Shown: one piece after another, positions 1 through 8,512 of the stretch | Position numbering within the stretch: position 1 is the first letter of the stretch | Layout: each line of letters begins with the position of its first letter | NCBI GenBank assembly: GCA_027460465.1 | Contig: JAPZAV010000176.1 | Span: forward strand, 1-36,967 | Direction of reading: 5' to 3' | DNA length: 36,967 nt | Source: Candidatus Methanoperedens sp. | GTDB taxonomy: Archaea > Halobacteriota > Methanosarcinia > Methanosarcinales > Methanoperedenaceae | Notes under the pieces: generated by a model | What the model was told of the DNA's origin: nothing | The model's database searches: none | Seen by the model: the letters and a program-made list of their open reading frames with translations, nothing else | Translations under genes and position numbers: made by a program

Positions 1-27
1 TGAAATCTGCGGCAGCATGTCTCTACC

Positions 28-768
28 TTACTTGCTTCTGAAAGTATCGAGCAGCATCCTCACGTCTCCCGGTGGATAACCCGAATAGCTCTTGCTGAAA
101 TAACCAAAAACCTCCACAGAATCCTCAAAAAAACTTTTGATCTTCATTCCCCATTCCTCTATATCCCTGCTCCTATCTTTTTCAACTTTTCCAAGGGTCC
201 CCTTTATTTTATTCCTATCCCCTTCCCATCTAATATAGGTAAAATCAGTGGTTATGGTGTTCATCTGAGGCATCCATGGATGATCTATCAACGCAAGGGC
301 GACCCCATTATCTCTCAGCAGATCATAAAATTTCTCATCCAGCCAATTTTTATTCCTGACTTCGACCGCAAATCGTCTTTCTGGCAGACCTGCCAAAAAA
401 TCCTTCAATATTTCGAACTTTTCAGATTTGAACGCGGAAGGGAACTGCATAAGCAGAGGCCCAAGTTTATCTCCCAGTATTGACATATGTTCAATAAAGA
501 TCTCAACTTCCTCTTTACAATCCTGCAGCATTTTCAGATGCGTTATTTTGCGCGGAAACTTGGCTGTAAAAATAAAATCATCTGGTACATCTTCTTTCCA
601 GTTCCTCACAGTATCTCTGGATGGTATTCGATAAAATGTGTTGTTGATCTCAACAGTATCAAAATTCTTCACGTATTCATACAGCAGATCCTTTGACCCT
701 GAGGGATAAAAATTCCCTATCCAGAAATCATAACTCCATCCCATAGTGCCTATATGCATTTCTTCCAT
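28..768 (-). CDS. DUF72 (YecE-like) family protein
   Basis: The protein reads as a DUF72/YecE family member: an N-terminal IGTMGWSYDFWIGNFYP block, then VEINNTFYRIP and FTAKFPRKITH, and a TYIRWEGDR segment near the C terminus. The family is a TIM-barrel-like fold of unproven biochemical role. The track ORF begins at 807, but the ATG at 766-768 is preferred. It gives about 246 residues, lies one base after the ligase stop codon, and has GGGGTGAT just upstream. It is the last gene of the NHEJ operon, so it is probably co-transcribed with Ku and the ligase. A DNA-repair link is inferred from position only. Family call confident, function unknown. Confidence 0.85.
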   Translation of the reverse strand: MEEMHIGTMGWSYDFWIGNFYPSGSKDLLYEYVKNFDTVEINNTFYRIPSRDTVRNWKEDVPDDFIFTAKFPRKITHLKMLQDCKEEVEIFIEHMSILGDKLGPLLMQFPSAFKSEKFEILKDFLAGLPERRFAVEVRNKNWLDEKFYDLLRDNGVALALIDHPWMPQMNTITTDFTYIRWEGDRNKIKGTLGKVEKDRSRDIEEWGMKIKSFFEDSVEVFGYFSKSYSGYPPGDVRMLLDTFRSK

Positions 769-769
769 C

Positions 770-2158
770 TCAATCACCCCCTTTGAATAATAACCAGTTG
801 TTCTCACCTGCTTTCTTGAACTTTACGAGCACGTACCTTCCCTCCATCTTTTCCCCCTTGACTATGAACTCGATCTTATTCGCTTCCCAGATGATGGGCT
901 CGTATAAACCTTTATCCCATATCTTCACAGTCCCGGCCCCATACTGTCCTTCAGGGATTGTCCCTTCAAATTTACGATATTCCAGCGGATGGTCTTCTAC
1001 CTGCACAGCAAGCCTCCGGTCACCGCTTTTTTCTGGAACACCTTTAGGAACTGCCCAGCTCTTAAGCACCCCATCCCTTTCCAGTCTCAGATCGTAGTGG
1101 AGCCGGCGGGCATGGTGCTCCTGAACCACAAAGGATTTTCCCTTACCCTCTTCTTCCGACACAGGAGGCTCAGGTGTCCTGCTAAAATCCCGCCTGGCCG
1201 CATAGTCAGAAAGAGCCGGCCGTATCTGGTCGATCGTACATTCAAAAGGATTTTTGTCTTCCCTGAATCCTTTAAATACAGGAATACGAAGCTTTCCGTC
1301 ATCTGTTATGGACTGATAACCCACCTCGCACACAAGTTCGGGCCTTAACCAGGTTATTTCCCTGTCCGTATCCACTCCAGTAAGTGTTTTTTGCTCCACT
1401 TTATATTTATCCAGGGACAGTTTTAGATTTTCCCCGTCTTCCTGTGAAAAGCCTGTGCCGACTTTGCCGATAAAGACCGGTACTGCCGCATCATATAATC
1501 CAAGGATCAATGATCCAAAGGTCTTCTCCCTGTTACCTTCACCTTTAGTATAGCCGAAAATGACACAATCACATGTCTTTTCCTGCTTTATTTTCAGCCA
1601 GTAATTGCTCCTTTTTCCCGGTTCATATGAACTTTGCTTCTTCTTAGCCATTATACCTTCAAGACCTTTTCCCAGGGCGGCCTGATAATAGGCTTCCCCG
1701 GTCTTTTCAACAAATATAGAAAGGACAACGAATTTTCCTTCTTTCACACTATTCTTCAATATCCTCTTTCTCTCCATAAGAGGAATATCCAGAAGCTCCT
1801 CCCCATCCTTTTCCAGGATATCAAATATTATATAAGTAGCTGGAAATTTGCCAGACATATACGCGACCTCGTCCGGTTCGGTATTCTGTCTCCTCTGGTT
1901 GAGGATCTGGAAGTCAGCTTTTCCATCCTTCATAACAATTATTTCCCCGTCCAGTACCGTATCGCGGGTCAGATCATTCAGTTCTGAAAGTTCGGGAAAA
2001 CTTCCTGTCAATTCCTTATGGTTTCGGCTCCTGATACTGAGCTCTTCCTTAACATAACTGATAGCCCTTATGCCGTCCCATTTTACTTCAAAGATCCAGT
2101 CGTCAGAAGAAAATGGCGCATCTGCCGGATGGGCAAGCATCGGTTTATATTGTTTCAT
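770..2158 (-). CDS. ligD: ATP-dependent DNA ligase fused to LigD-type 3'-phosphoesterase
   Basis: This 462-residue protein has two parts. Residues 1 to about 310 are an ATP-dependent ligase core with the adenylation motif EVKWDGIR (Lys26), LDGEIIV, and an OB domain with FGSLILGLYD. Residues about 340-460 form a LigD phosphoesterase domain with HHARRLHYDLRLE, WAVPKG, EDHPLEY and EGTIPEGQYGAGTV, so the metal and phosphate-binding residues look intact. The enzyme should seal double-strand breaks after the phosphoesterase trims 3' ends. The usual bacterial LigD orders are Pol-PE-Lig or PE-Lig-Pol; here PE follows the ligase and the polymerase is a separate gene. Its start overlaps the Ku stop by four bases (ATGA), indicating coupled translation. 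Confidence 0.93.
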   Translation of the reverse strand: MKQYKPMLAHPADAPFSSDDWIFEVKWDGIRAISYVKEELSIRSRNHKELTGSFPELSELNDLTRDTVLDGEIIVMKDGKADFQILNQRRQNTEPDEVAYMSGKFPATYIIFDILEKDGEELLDIPLMERKRILKNSVKEGKFVVLSIFVEKTGEAYYQAALGKGLEGIMAKKKQSSYEPGKRSNYWLKIKQEKTCDCVIFGYTKGEGNREKTFGSLILGLYDAAVPVFIGKVGTGFSQEDGENLKLSLDKYKVEQKTLTGVDTDREITWLRPELVCEVGYQSITDDGKLRIPVFKGFREDKNPFECTIDQIRPALSDYAARRDFSRTPEPPVSEEEGKGKSFVVQEHHARRLHYDLRLERDGVLKSWAVPKGVPEKSGDRRLAVQVEDHPLEYRKFEGTIPEGQYGAGTVKIWDKGLYEPIIWEANKIEFIVKGEKMEGRYVLVKFKKAGENNWLLFKGGD

Positions 2159-2952
2159 TTGGCAAGCTGTTTAATCGTCTCTTGAAGGGCAACCATCAAT
2201 TCCTTGACTTCCTCTTTCTTTGGTACCTGGGCAACGAAGATCTCCCCCTTCATCTTCATTTGTATGAGCTTTTCTATCCTCTCTCTGTAACCATCCCTGT
2301 ACTCAGTTATATCAAATTCTCCGGAAAGTTCCTTTATTATCTTCCCGGCCAGTTCCATCTCGTTTTTTGAAGGATTTTTGAGTTTTGTAAGCTCTTCCAA
2401 TTCAACGGGGTTAGTAACCTCATTAGCATAATGCAGGGTTGTCAGGATTAAAGCCCCCTTATAAGCATATACAATTGCAGGATATTCCTTGGTCCTCAAT
2501 GTGACCTTCCCCAGTCCTGCTTTTCCCTCTTGCCGGATCACGGTCATCAACAAACTGTAGGCTTCTTCGCTTCTATCAGGGACAAGGATATATGACTTTT
2601 CAAAATATACCGGGTCGATGGAAAGCAAACTGATAAATTTATCGAGTTTGATCCTCTCGTCCGATTCGGGTCTTATGGCGTCCAGTTCCTCTTTCTTGAA
2701 AACAATGAACTCATTCTTTCGAATTTCGTATCCCTTTACGGTATCTTTCCAATCGATTACTTTCTCGTCTCTAATGCAGACCCTTTCGTATTTTAAGGGC
2801 TGCCCATCAACATTGTGCAATAGCCTGAATGAAAATGACTGATCACGGATCATGGTATAGAGCTTGACAGGGACATTGACAAGCCCGATCGTGATACTGC
2901 CGCTCCAGATTGACCTGCTGGACGGTTTGGCTGTGCTTTTTTCCTTTGCCAT
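2155..2952 (-). CDS. ku: Ku protein, DNA end-binding factor of NHEJ
   Basis: This is a 265-residue prokaryotic Ku. The N-terminal segment SIWSGSITIGLVNVPVKLY is the typical opening of the Ku core barrel. It is followed by FRLLHNVDGQPLKYERVC and, around residues 125-180, SYILVPDRSEEAYSLL and LTTLHYANEV. The length matches bacterial homodimeric Ku, with a short basic N-terminal tail and a lysine-containing C-terminal extension. Ku encircles DNA ends and recruits LigD. It sits between the polymerase and ligase genes, starts directly after the polymerase gene, and overlaps the ligase start by four bases. NHEJ is rare in archaea, so the operon was probably acquired from bacteria in the past; that is inference. 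Confidence 0.95.
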   Translation of the reverse strand: MAKEKSTAKPSSRSIWSGSITIGLVNVPVKLYTMIRDQSFSFRLLHNVDGQPLKYERVCIRDEKVIDWKDTVKGYEIRKNEFIVFKKEELDAIRPESDERIKLDKFISLLSIDPVYFEKSYILVPDRSEEAYSLLMTVIRQEGKAGLGKVTLRTKEYPAIVYAYKGALILTTLHYANEVTNPVELEELTKLKNPSKNEMELAGKIIKELSGEFDITEYRDGYRERIEKLIQMKMKGEIFVAQVPKKEEVKELMVALQETIKQLAK

Positions 2953-3816
2953 TTAATTCACTTCCAGTGACTGTTTATTTTCCATTAACCCCTCCCATGG
3001 ATCGCTCTTCCTTTTCAGGATAGTAAATATGTTGAACTCCTCAGGTCTTAATCCTTTCTTGAGTTCATTCCATTCAAGAGGTGTAGATACTGTTGCTTTC
3101 GGGGCAGCTCTCAGGCTGTAGGGAGCTATCATTGTCTTCCCCCTGGTATTCTGCAGGTAATCTATAAAGATCGTTCCAGGGTCTCTGGAGTTCCTGAATT
3201 CCGATACAACAAGCTCAGATTCTCTTGCCAGGAACTTCCCGAACTGATGAACGAATTCTCTTGTCTGCCTGAAATTATAACTTTGAATAATGGGCAGGAC
3301 AATATGCAGTCCTTTTTTCCCCGAGGTTTTGACAAATGATTTGAAGTTGAGTTCATCCAGTTTTTCTTTCAATGAAAGGGCGATTTCTATGACATCATCA
3401 AAGGAACAGGGAGGTTCGGGATCTATATCAAATAACAAAAGATCAGGTGTCTCATAATTATCGATCGTTGAAAGGGTGATGTTTATCTCAAGGGCTGCCA
3501 GATTCGCAAGCCATATCAGTGTATCCAGATCATTGCATACGATAAAGTTAATCTCGCGCTGTGCTGTCTCCGAGTATTTGTTGAAAGTTTCAACCCATGG
3601 TGGTATGCCAGGCGGCGCATCCTTTTCATAAAATCCTTCTTTGTCAATTCCATCTGGATATCTGTTCATGACTATTGCCCTGTTCTTCAGGAACTTAAGC
3701 ATCCGGGGAGCGATACTGATGTAATATTTGATGATGTCGGATTTTTCCAACCCCAACTCAGGATACAGTACCTTCTCCAGATTTGTGAATGATACTCTGG
3801 TGAGTTCGTCTATCAT
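2953..3816 (-). CDS. LigD-type polymerase domain protein (primase-polymerase, PolDom)
   Basis: A stand-alone LigD polymerase domain of the archaeo-eukaryotic primase superfamily, which fills gaps during end joining. Visible motifs are VLYPELGLEKSDIIKYY at the N terminus, the catalytic metal-binding FDIDPEPP, the SGKKGLHIVLP loop, and DYLQNTRGKTMIAPYSLR with the third acidic residue. The track ORF starts at 3888. The ATG at 3814-3816 is preferred because AAGGTGATC, which matches the archaeal anti-Shine-Dalgarno, precedes it and a TATA-like CTTTAATATT lies about 25 bases upstream. That gives 287 residues, usual for a PolDom. It is the first gene of the NHEJ operon and abuts Ku. Confidence 0.92.
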   Translation of the reverse strand: MIDELTRVSFTNLEKVLYPELGLEKSDIIKYYISIAPRMLKFLKNRAIVMNRYPDGIDKEGFYEKDAPPGIPPWVETFNKYSETAQREINFIVCNDLDTLIWLANLAALEINITLSTIDNYETPDLLLFDIDPEPPCSFDDVIEIALSLKEKLDELNFKSFVKTSGKKGLHIVLPIIQSYNFRQTREFVHQFGKFLARESELVVSEFRNSRDPGTIFIDYLQNTRGKTMIAPYSLRAAPKATVSTPLEWNELKKGLRPEEFNIFTILKRKSDPWEGLMENKQSLEVN

Positions 3817-3838
3817 GATCACCTTTTCAATATGCGGG

Positions 3839-3848
3839 AATATTAAAG
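3839..3848 (-). promoter_or_regulatory. Putative TATA box of the NHEJ operon
   Basis: On the minus strand CTTTAATATT lies 23-32 bases upstream of the preferred polymerase ATG. This is the spacing expected for an archaeal promoter with a very short leader. A second AT-rich stretch (ATAAATATTAAGG) lies further upstream. Confidence 0.4.
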
Positions 3849-4505
3849 AATTATTTGCAGCAACCTTAATATTTATCCTGGCTCTCATTCCTGTACCTTT
3901 TCTTGTTCAAGTATTGAAAGTGTCTCTGAGAATTTCTATCAACTTCTGCCTGAAACTTGCACATCCATCTCTTTCGGCTTCATAGCATCGCGCCTCAGTT
4001 GCTTTCTGATCCTATCCAGTGCGGCTCGGTACCGGCAGGTTCATCAGGCATTTTGTGCACAGAAGCTTTTTTAGATCTTAACACCGTCAAAGGTAGCGAA
4101 TTTGCACTCACCACCCCTCCACAAAAGCAGGATGAAACCTCCTGCAGCTCTCATGCTCCTCTCCCACCTTCTCGTAATACCGTTCCTTGACCGCCATAGT
4201 ATACCCTGCTGCAACAGCAGACAGCTTCCTGCTCCCTCCTGCATTGTCATTATGTTTCTTACCTGCTTCATTCAGAGCCATGCAGGTAACAAGATGCCCG
4301 GGATGCTCCTCTCCTGACCTGGTTGTTTATGTAACAATATCAGGACGTGAAAGTAAGCATCTGGCAATTAAAGCTGTGATATTATGCGGGAAACATGAAC
4401 CATGCGCCCTAATATAGTTACTAAAGATGAGGCAATCAGCTCTACAACAGGCATGCATTGAATGGATTCATTCGAGTATTAAGATTCAACGTCGAAATCG
4501 TCGAT
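3849..4505. other. Gene-poor interval
   Basis: No convincing gene is seen between the NHEJ operon and the small glycine-zipper gene. ORFs here are short, lack ribosome sites and have no recognisable motifs. A 57-codon minus-strand frame at 4108-4281 reads somewhat protein-like and could be a fragment of a lost gene. Confidence 0.5.
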
Positions 4506-4557
4506 TCATAATATTTAAAAATGGTGATGACATAGTAGGACCAGTAAAGAAAGTAAT

Positions 4558-4746
4558 ATGGAGCACAAATCAAATAAAGAACAGCAATCCGAACGCGATA
4601 GACATAATTATATGGGTGTTGGTATTGCAATCGGCGTAGGACTCGGCGCAGCCATCGGAGTGGCATTGGGCAACGTACCTGTATGGACGGCAGTGGGAGC
4701 AGCTATTGGTGTGGCGATTGGAGCCGTATTCGCACATTTCATGTAA
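4558..4746 (+). CDS. Small glycine-zipper membrane protein
   Basis: A 62-residue protein with a charged N-terminal tail (about residues 1-18) followed by two glycine-rich hydrophobic segments, GVGIAIGVGLGAAIGVALG and AVGAAIGVAIGAVFAHF, joined by a short NVPVWT turn. This is the pattern of glycine-zipper helical hairpins that pack in membranes. An ATATTTAAAA TATA-like box lies at 4511-4520, about 45 bases before the ATG, which supports a real monocistronic gene. The ribosome site is weak. Similar short proteins are common and uncharacterised, and the function is unknown. Confidence 0.65.
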   Translation: MEHKSNKEQQSERDRHNYMGVGIAIGVGLGAAIGVALGNVPVWTAVGAAIGVAIGAVFAHFM

Positions 4747-5187
4747 TTCCTCCCTTTTTCTTTTCTATTTCTTTCCTGAGGTATAGAAAAATAGCATTAT
4801 GATACTTCAACAGCATAGGGGAAACTCTCTGTTATAAGCTGCCCATTAGCGTATCGTATACCCACTACTACAGAGCATGGGGCCACTCCGGAAGGCCAGT
4901 CTTCGTCTGCAGGCCAATCATTTTATCAGGATCCGGGCAAACAAGAAGAATTCTTTTCCCGTTTGTGCAATCGCAATGGAATAAGCTCTTTTATCAGCTT
5001 CCCGGGCATTCGATCTCTCAGGCCTGCAGGAGATCTCCATCTGGATCCTGTCAGGTACTGGCTGAAATCATAACCCGGATGTGAAAGAATGCAACTCACG
5101 GATTACACAATGTATGAATTAGCTGGCTGCCTGCAATCTCCACTCTACCCACCTCAAAATAACCCCTGATGAAACAGATAAACTTAT
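4747..5187. other. Gene-poor interval
   Basis: Nothing recognisable is seen here. A 40-codon minus-strand frame at 4918-5040 has no ribosome site or family motif. A CTTATATG stretch at 5183-5190 could be the TATA box of the following SDR gene. Confidence 0.4.
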
Positions 5188-6102
5188 ATGGTGAACCTAT
5201 CAATTGGTAACCACAAGCGGAAGACTATAAATGGTAAAAGCTTAAAGATGGGAGGAGAAGATATAATCATCACTGAACCTGAAATAAAACGGGAAGACAT
5301 ACTTATCCTGGATGATGAACATTTCAATACGAATAACGTATGCATAGTTACTGGCTCAGGAAGCGGGATTGGGAGGGCTTTGGCCATTGCTACAGCAGCG
5401 AATGATCTGCTGATCGTTGGTCTGGATATCAACGAAGAGGAATCGAGAAAAACCCAAAAAATAGTTCAAGAGATGGATGGCCAGATGATTTTCATCAAAA
5501 CCGACCTCACTCAGGACGAGGATATAGAGAATGCCATAAAGGAAGCATCCCGGCTTGGTACAATTAAATATCTGGCCAATATAGCGGGGATTCAACATAT
5601 AGATTCGCTGGAAAATTTTCCAATGGAAAAATATGATCTTATGCAGAGGATAATGCTCAGAGCCCCGTTTTATCTTTCTAAATTGACCATCCCGCACATG
5701 AAGAAAAGCAGTGACGGGACTGGAGTAATTGGTAACATGGCCTCGATACATGCACATATCTGTACGTTAAACAAGCCTGCTTATAATATCACCAAGTTCG
5801 GGATGAGGGCTCTAACCCAATCTATAGCCGCTGAAGGTGAAGGCAAGATTCGCTCCTTTTCAGTGAGTACTGGTTTTGTTAAAACTCCTCTTACCCTCAG
5901 GCAGATTCCTGCTCAGGCAAAACAGAGAGGCATTACTCAGGAGGACGTGGTGAGGGATGTTATGATGGGCGCTTCACGAATCAAGGAGATGATGTCTCCC
6001 ATTGAGGTGGCCAACATGTTCATTTTTGGTTTCTCCCGATTTGCCAGATATCTTGTAGGGGGAGATCTTCTTTTTGATGGGGGAGTGGTACTTACATATT
6101 AA
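5188..6102 (+). CDS. Short-chain dehydrogenase/reductase (SDR) family oxidoreductase
   Basis: A classical SDR with a Rossmann dinucleotide site TGSGSGIG (about residues 55-62), LDINEEE after the second strand (favouring NAD(H)), an NIAG motif, a catalytic serine in MASIHA and the YNITK catalytic pair (Tyr199, Lys203). The C-terminal GGDLLFDGG is typical of 3-hydroxyacyl or 3-hydroxybutyrate-type SDRs, but the substrate cannot be fixed. About 50 residues precede the Rossmann fold, longer than usual. A TATA-like box overlaps the 5188 start, so the ATG at 5248 may be the true one. The gene is followed after 5 bases by an alpha/beta hydrolase, probably in one operon. Confidence 0.85.
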   Translation: MVNLSIGNHKRKTINGKSLKMGGEDIIITEPEIKREDILILDDEHFNTNNVCIVTGSGSGIGRALAIATAANDLLIVGLDINEEESRKTQKIVQEMDGQMIFIKTDLTQDEDIENAIKEASRLGTIKYLANIAGIQHIDSLENFPMEKYDLMQRIMLRAPFYLSKLTIPHMKKSSDGTGVIGNMASIHAHICTLNKPAYNITKFGMRALTQSIAAEGEGKIRSFSVSTGFVKTPLTLRQIPAQAKQRGITQEDVVRDVMMGASRIKEMMSPIEVANMFIFGFSRFARYLVGGDLLFDGGVVLTY

Positions 6103-6107
6103 AGGAA

Positions 6108-6932
6108 GTGCCTGTGCCCTATCTTAAAACAAGAATGTTAGAGATTTATTACGAAATATCAGGTCAAGGAGAACCGATTGTTTTTATTGGAGGATTAACC
6201 AGTACCGTTCTCAGCTGGAAATATCAACAAAAAGAATTGCAAAAATACCATCAGGTAGTTCTTTTTGATAATAGAGGTAGTGGTCGTACCAGGATCCTCA
6301 GGCCAGAGAAGCTCAGTATGGAATTGTTTGCCAATGATGTTCATCATCTTTTGAAAGGGTTAGGAATAAAGAAGGCTCACATACTCGGAGCTTCTATGGG
6401 GGGAATGATTGCCCAGGTCTTTGCCCATTCCTACCCCGAGTGCTGCATATCGTTGATTCTTTGCTGTACAACTTGTGGTTTGGAAACTGGCGTAAAGGCA
6501 CAGCCAGAAATAGTTCAGATAATGCTCGATCGTGATGGAATCACTGAAGAAGAGGCTGAAAGGCGAGCGCTGCAGGCAGTTGCACACCCATCTTCTTTCC
6601 AAAAACGAAAAGAACTCCTGGAATTCTATCTGCAGACAAAACTATCTTTTCCGCATCCTGCTGAAGAAATCGCCAGAAGAAATGAAGCTATACGTACCTT
6701 CGATTTCTGCAATAAATTACAGGAAATAAAAGTCCCCACACTCATTATGCATGGAGCAGAGGACCGATTGGTGCCAGCAGGCAACGCTGAAATCCTGGCC
6801 CAGCGCATTCCCAACGCCGAGCTAATCCTTATACAGAATAGCGCTCATATTTTTTTCATTGAAAAGTTTGAAGAATTTAATATGTGCCTTTTGGATTTTA
6901 TGTGCAGGCATACCGCTGTTGAAAAAGGGTAA
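6108..6932 (+). CDS. Alpha/beta hydrolase fold protein
   Basis: A cofactor-free alpha/beta hydrolase of about 274 residues. The nucleophile elbow is GASMGG (Ser96 counted from 6108), the acid lies in GAEDRLVP and the histidine in NSAHIFFIE, so the triad is complete. FDNRGSGRT follows the third strand, as in many esterases and 3-oxoadipate enol-lactonase-like enzymes. The start is a GTG at 6108 or 6114; AGGAAG at 6103-6108 better fits 6114. It sits 5 bases behind the SDR gene, so the two may act on the same hydroxy-ester or hydroxyacyl substrate, which is inference from adjacency. Confidence 0.85.
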   Translation: MPVPYLKTRMLEIYYEISGQGEPIVFIGGLTSTVLSWKYQQKELQKYHQVVLFDNRGSGRTRILRPEKLSMELFANDVHHLLKGLGIKKAHILGASMGGMIAQVFAHSYPECCISLILCCTTCGLETGVKAQPEIVQIMLDRDGITEEEAERRALQAVAHPSSFQKRKELLEFYLQTKLSFPHPAEEIARRNEAIRTFDFCNKLQEIKVPTLIMHGAEDRLVPAGNAEILAQRIPNAELILIQNSAHIFFIEKFEEFNMCLLDFMCRHTAVEKG

Positions 6933-7052
6933 TGAAACAATTGTGCAAATCTTGAATCAATAAACATATTGTAAACTATTGCAATAGTATGAGTTCAAGC
7001 AAATGACACCCACTTCTTCACTGCAGAGCTTTCTGAATATTGATAATTCTTC

Positions 7053-7487
7053 TTAAGAGTCTTCAGACTGCCTCTTGAAGACCAGGCTTGCGATAACTCC
7101 CGGGTCTATCGTAATTGCTTGGATTTCACTCCCCTCGTTAAGTATCACGAAAGAGATAGTAGAAGAGGCCAGCGGCGGTCTAAACGTAGCCGTTGAAGTA
7201 CCCGTTCCATCCGGGTTCACTTTATAGGTGCATGCTACAGAGGTGAGGGTCTCTAAACCTGAAGGGCTGTTAAAGTCCTCCTTCAGGGAACAACCACCAT
7301 TTCCATCAAAGGTGCTGAGACCGACTGCGACGGCCGGCCCAACCCCAATTATAGTTCCTGACCCGGAAAAGCCCCATGTGCCTTCAATACTTTTATTTGT
7401 AAATTGTTTATGAGCATATGCGCCGGATAAGATGCTTGCCAGGACCAAAAGGATAGCAGTTCTTCTTCCATTCAATTCTATGTTCAT
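7053..7487 (-). CDS. Small exported protein of unknown function
   Basis: A 144-residue protein with a signal peptide at residues 1 to about 25 (NGRRTAILLVLASILSGAYA, signal-peptidase-like AYA site). The mature part is rich in Gly, Thr and Ser with strand-like repeats (GTWGFSGSGT, FDGNGGCSL, DGTGTSTATF) and two cysteines that could form a disulfide. This suggests a small secreted beta-barrel. I recognise the general type from bacterial secreted hypotheticals but no function. GGAGGT precedes the ATG by about seven bases and AAATTATAAATAAG lies upstream on the same strand, so expression signals look good. Confidence 0.7.
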   Translation of the reverse strand: MNIELNGRRTAILLVLASILSGAYAHKQFTNKSIEGTWGFSGSGTIIGVGPAVAVGLSTFDGNGGCSLKEDFNSPSGLETLTSVACTYKVNPDGTGTSTATFRPPLASSTISFVILNEGSEIQAITIDPGVIASLVFKRQSEDS

Positions 7488-7658
7488 ACTTTTTAACCTC
7501 CATTATTTCCTTAATAATTAGTGAGGTATCAGCTTATTTATAATTTACCCCAGAGCATTCACATGAGTATTATAACTATACTTATAATTATTTTTTAGAA
7601 GCGATAAATATATACGGTAAAAAGCTGTATCTTGATTAAACTCTCAAAATAAGGTGGA

Positions 7659-8216
7659 GTGGGTTTATTAATCGATATGAATACTATGAATGTAATACAA
7701 AGATCCAAAAATAGAGAAAGCTCTGAATTGTTCAATAAGGTTGAGCATTTAGATAATCTGTTTCTCTTCTCCACAGCTATCCTGTTCTCATTGACTGATA
7801 TCTTAAGTACGATTCTATGCATTGAAAAAAATGGTTATGGATACGAGGGAAATGTCTTTATCCGAGAAATCATACACAGTACAGGGGTATTGGGATTTGT
7901 GATCGTTAAATTTTGCCTGGCATTATTTGCTCTCCTCATCACATATTCAATAATAGAGCATAGAAATTTTTTTGGATGGAAATACGTCAAAATGTTCTAC
8001 GGGATTTATGTCGGTTCAATAATCAGCAGCATTTTCGTGACAGTATCGAATTTGTCTGTGATATACGCCGGAAGTTCTCTGTATTTCCTGAATTTAGATC
8101 CTTATCAAATAGCAGTTATCCTGCTGTTCACAGCTCCTCTGACGGGATTCTTTCTTGACACGATAAATAATCAAAAAAAAACTTTGCGACCACAGAATTA
8201 TGCTGACATACGATAA
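7659..8216 (+). CDS. Multi-pass membrane protein, DUF5658-like
   Basis: A protein of up to 185 residues with four predicted membrane helices: FLFSTAILFSLTDILSTIL, VLGFVIVKFCLALFALLIT, YVGSIISSIFVTV and IAVILLFTAPLTGFF. The layout, with an Asp-Thr-like LTDILST in the first helix followed by YEGNVFIREI, resembles DUF5658-type small membrane proteins. The start is unclear: GTG at 7659 is only one base from AAGGTGGA, and ATG at 7677 is too far from it. A TATA-like AAATATATA sits at 7606-7614. It overlaps the next small ORF by 17 bases. The role is unknown. Confidence 0.65.
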   Translation: MGLLIDMNTMNVIQRSKNRESSELFNKVEHLDNLFLFSTAILFSLTDILSTILCIEKNGYGYEGNVFIREIIHSTGVLGFVIVKFCLALFALLITYSIIEHRNFFGWKYVKMFYGIYVGSIISSIFVTVSNLSVIYAGSSLYFLNLDPYQIAVILLFTAPLTGFFLDTINNQKKTLRPQNYADIR

Positions 8217-8406
8217 CCCTGGATTCTTGAAATTCTGTTTTGTGTTCTTTTTTATAGGCAGCATACTCAACCTGTACTTTGGTCTCTATACATCAGATAG
8301 GGAACATATCGTAAACGGGATACTTCTCGGGATAGTGTCGATCGGGCTATGGCAGTTAAAAAAACTCGTAGCATTGCGCCTGAAAATGAGCACATTGACC
8401 CGGTAA
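8200..8406 (+). CDS. Small two-helix membrane protein
   Basis: A 68-residue ORF with two hydrophobic helices (FLKFCFVFFFIGSILNLYFGL and IVNGILLGIVSIGLWQL) and a basic C-terminal end, overlapping the preceding membrane-protein gene by 17 bases. No clear ribosome site is seen, so translational coupling would be needed. No family is recognised. It is included because hydrophobic pattern, overlap and strand agree with a small operon partner. Confidence 0.45.
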   Translation: MLTYDNPGFLKFCFVFFFIGSILNLYFGLYTSDREHIVNGILLGIVSIGLWQLKKLVALRLKMSTLTR

Positions 8407-8512
8407 AACATCACAAGCTATTTAATGTACATTCTCCATTAAGGTTTGCCTTTGCCATCAGAATATGAATAAAGATCAAATGATAGAGTAGTGATTATCG
8501 GAGGAAATTAAA

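Noticed and set aside
4108-4281. 57-codon minus-strand frame (MALNEAGKKH...) in the gap after the NHEJ operon
   Set aside because: It reads somewhat protein-like, but no ribosome site, promoter or family motif was found. Kept only as a possible gene remnant.
4918-5040. 40-codon minus-strand frame
   Set aside because: No ribosome site, no motif, and no partner gene.
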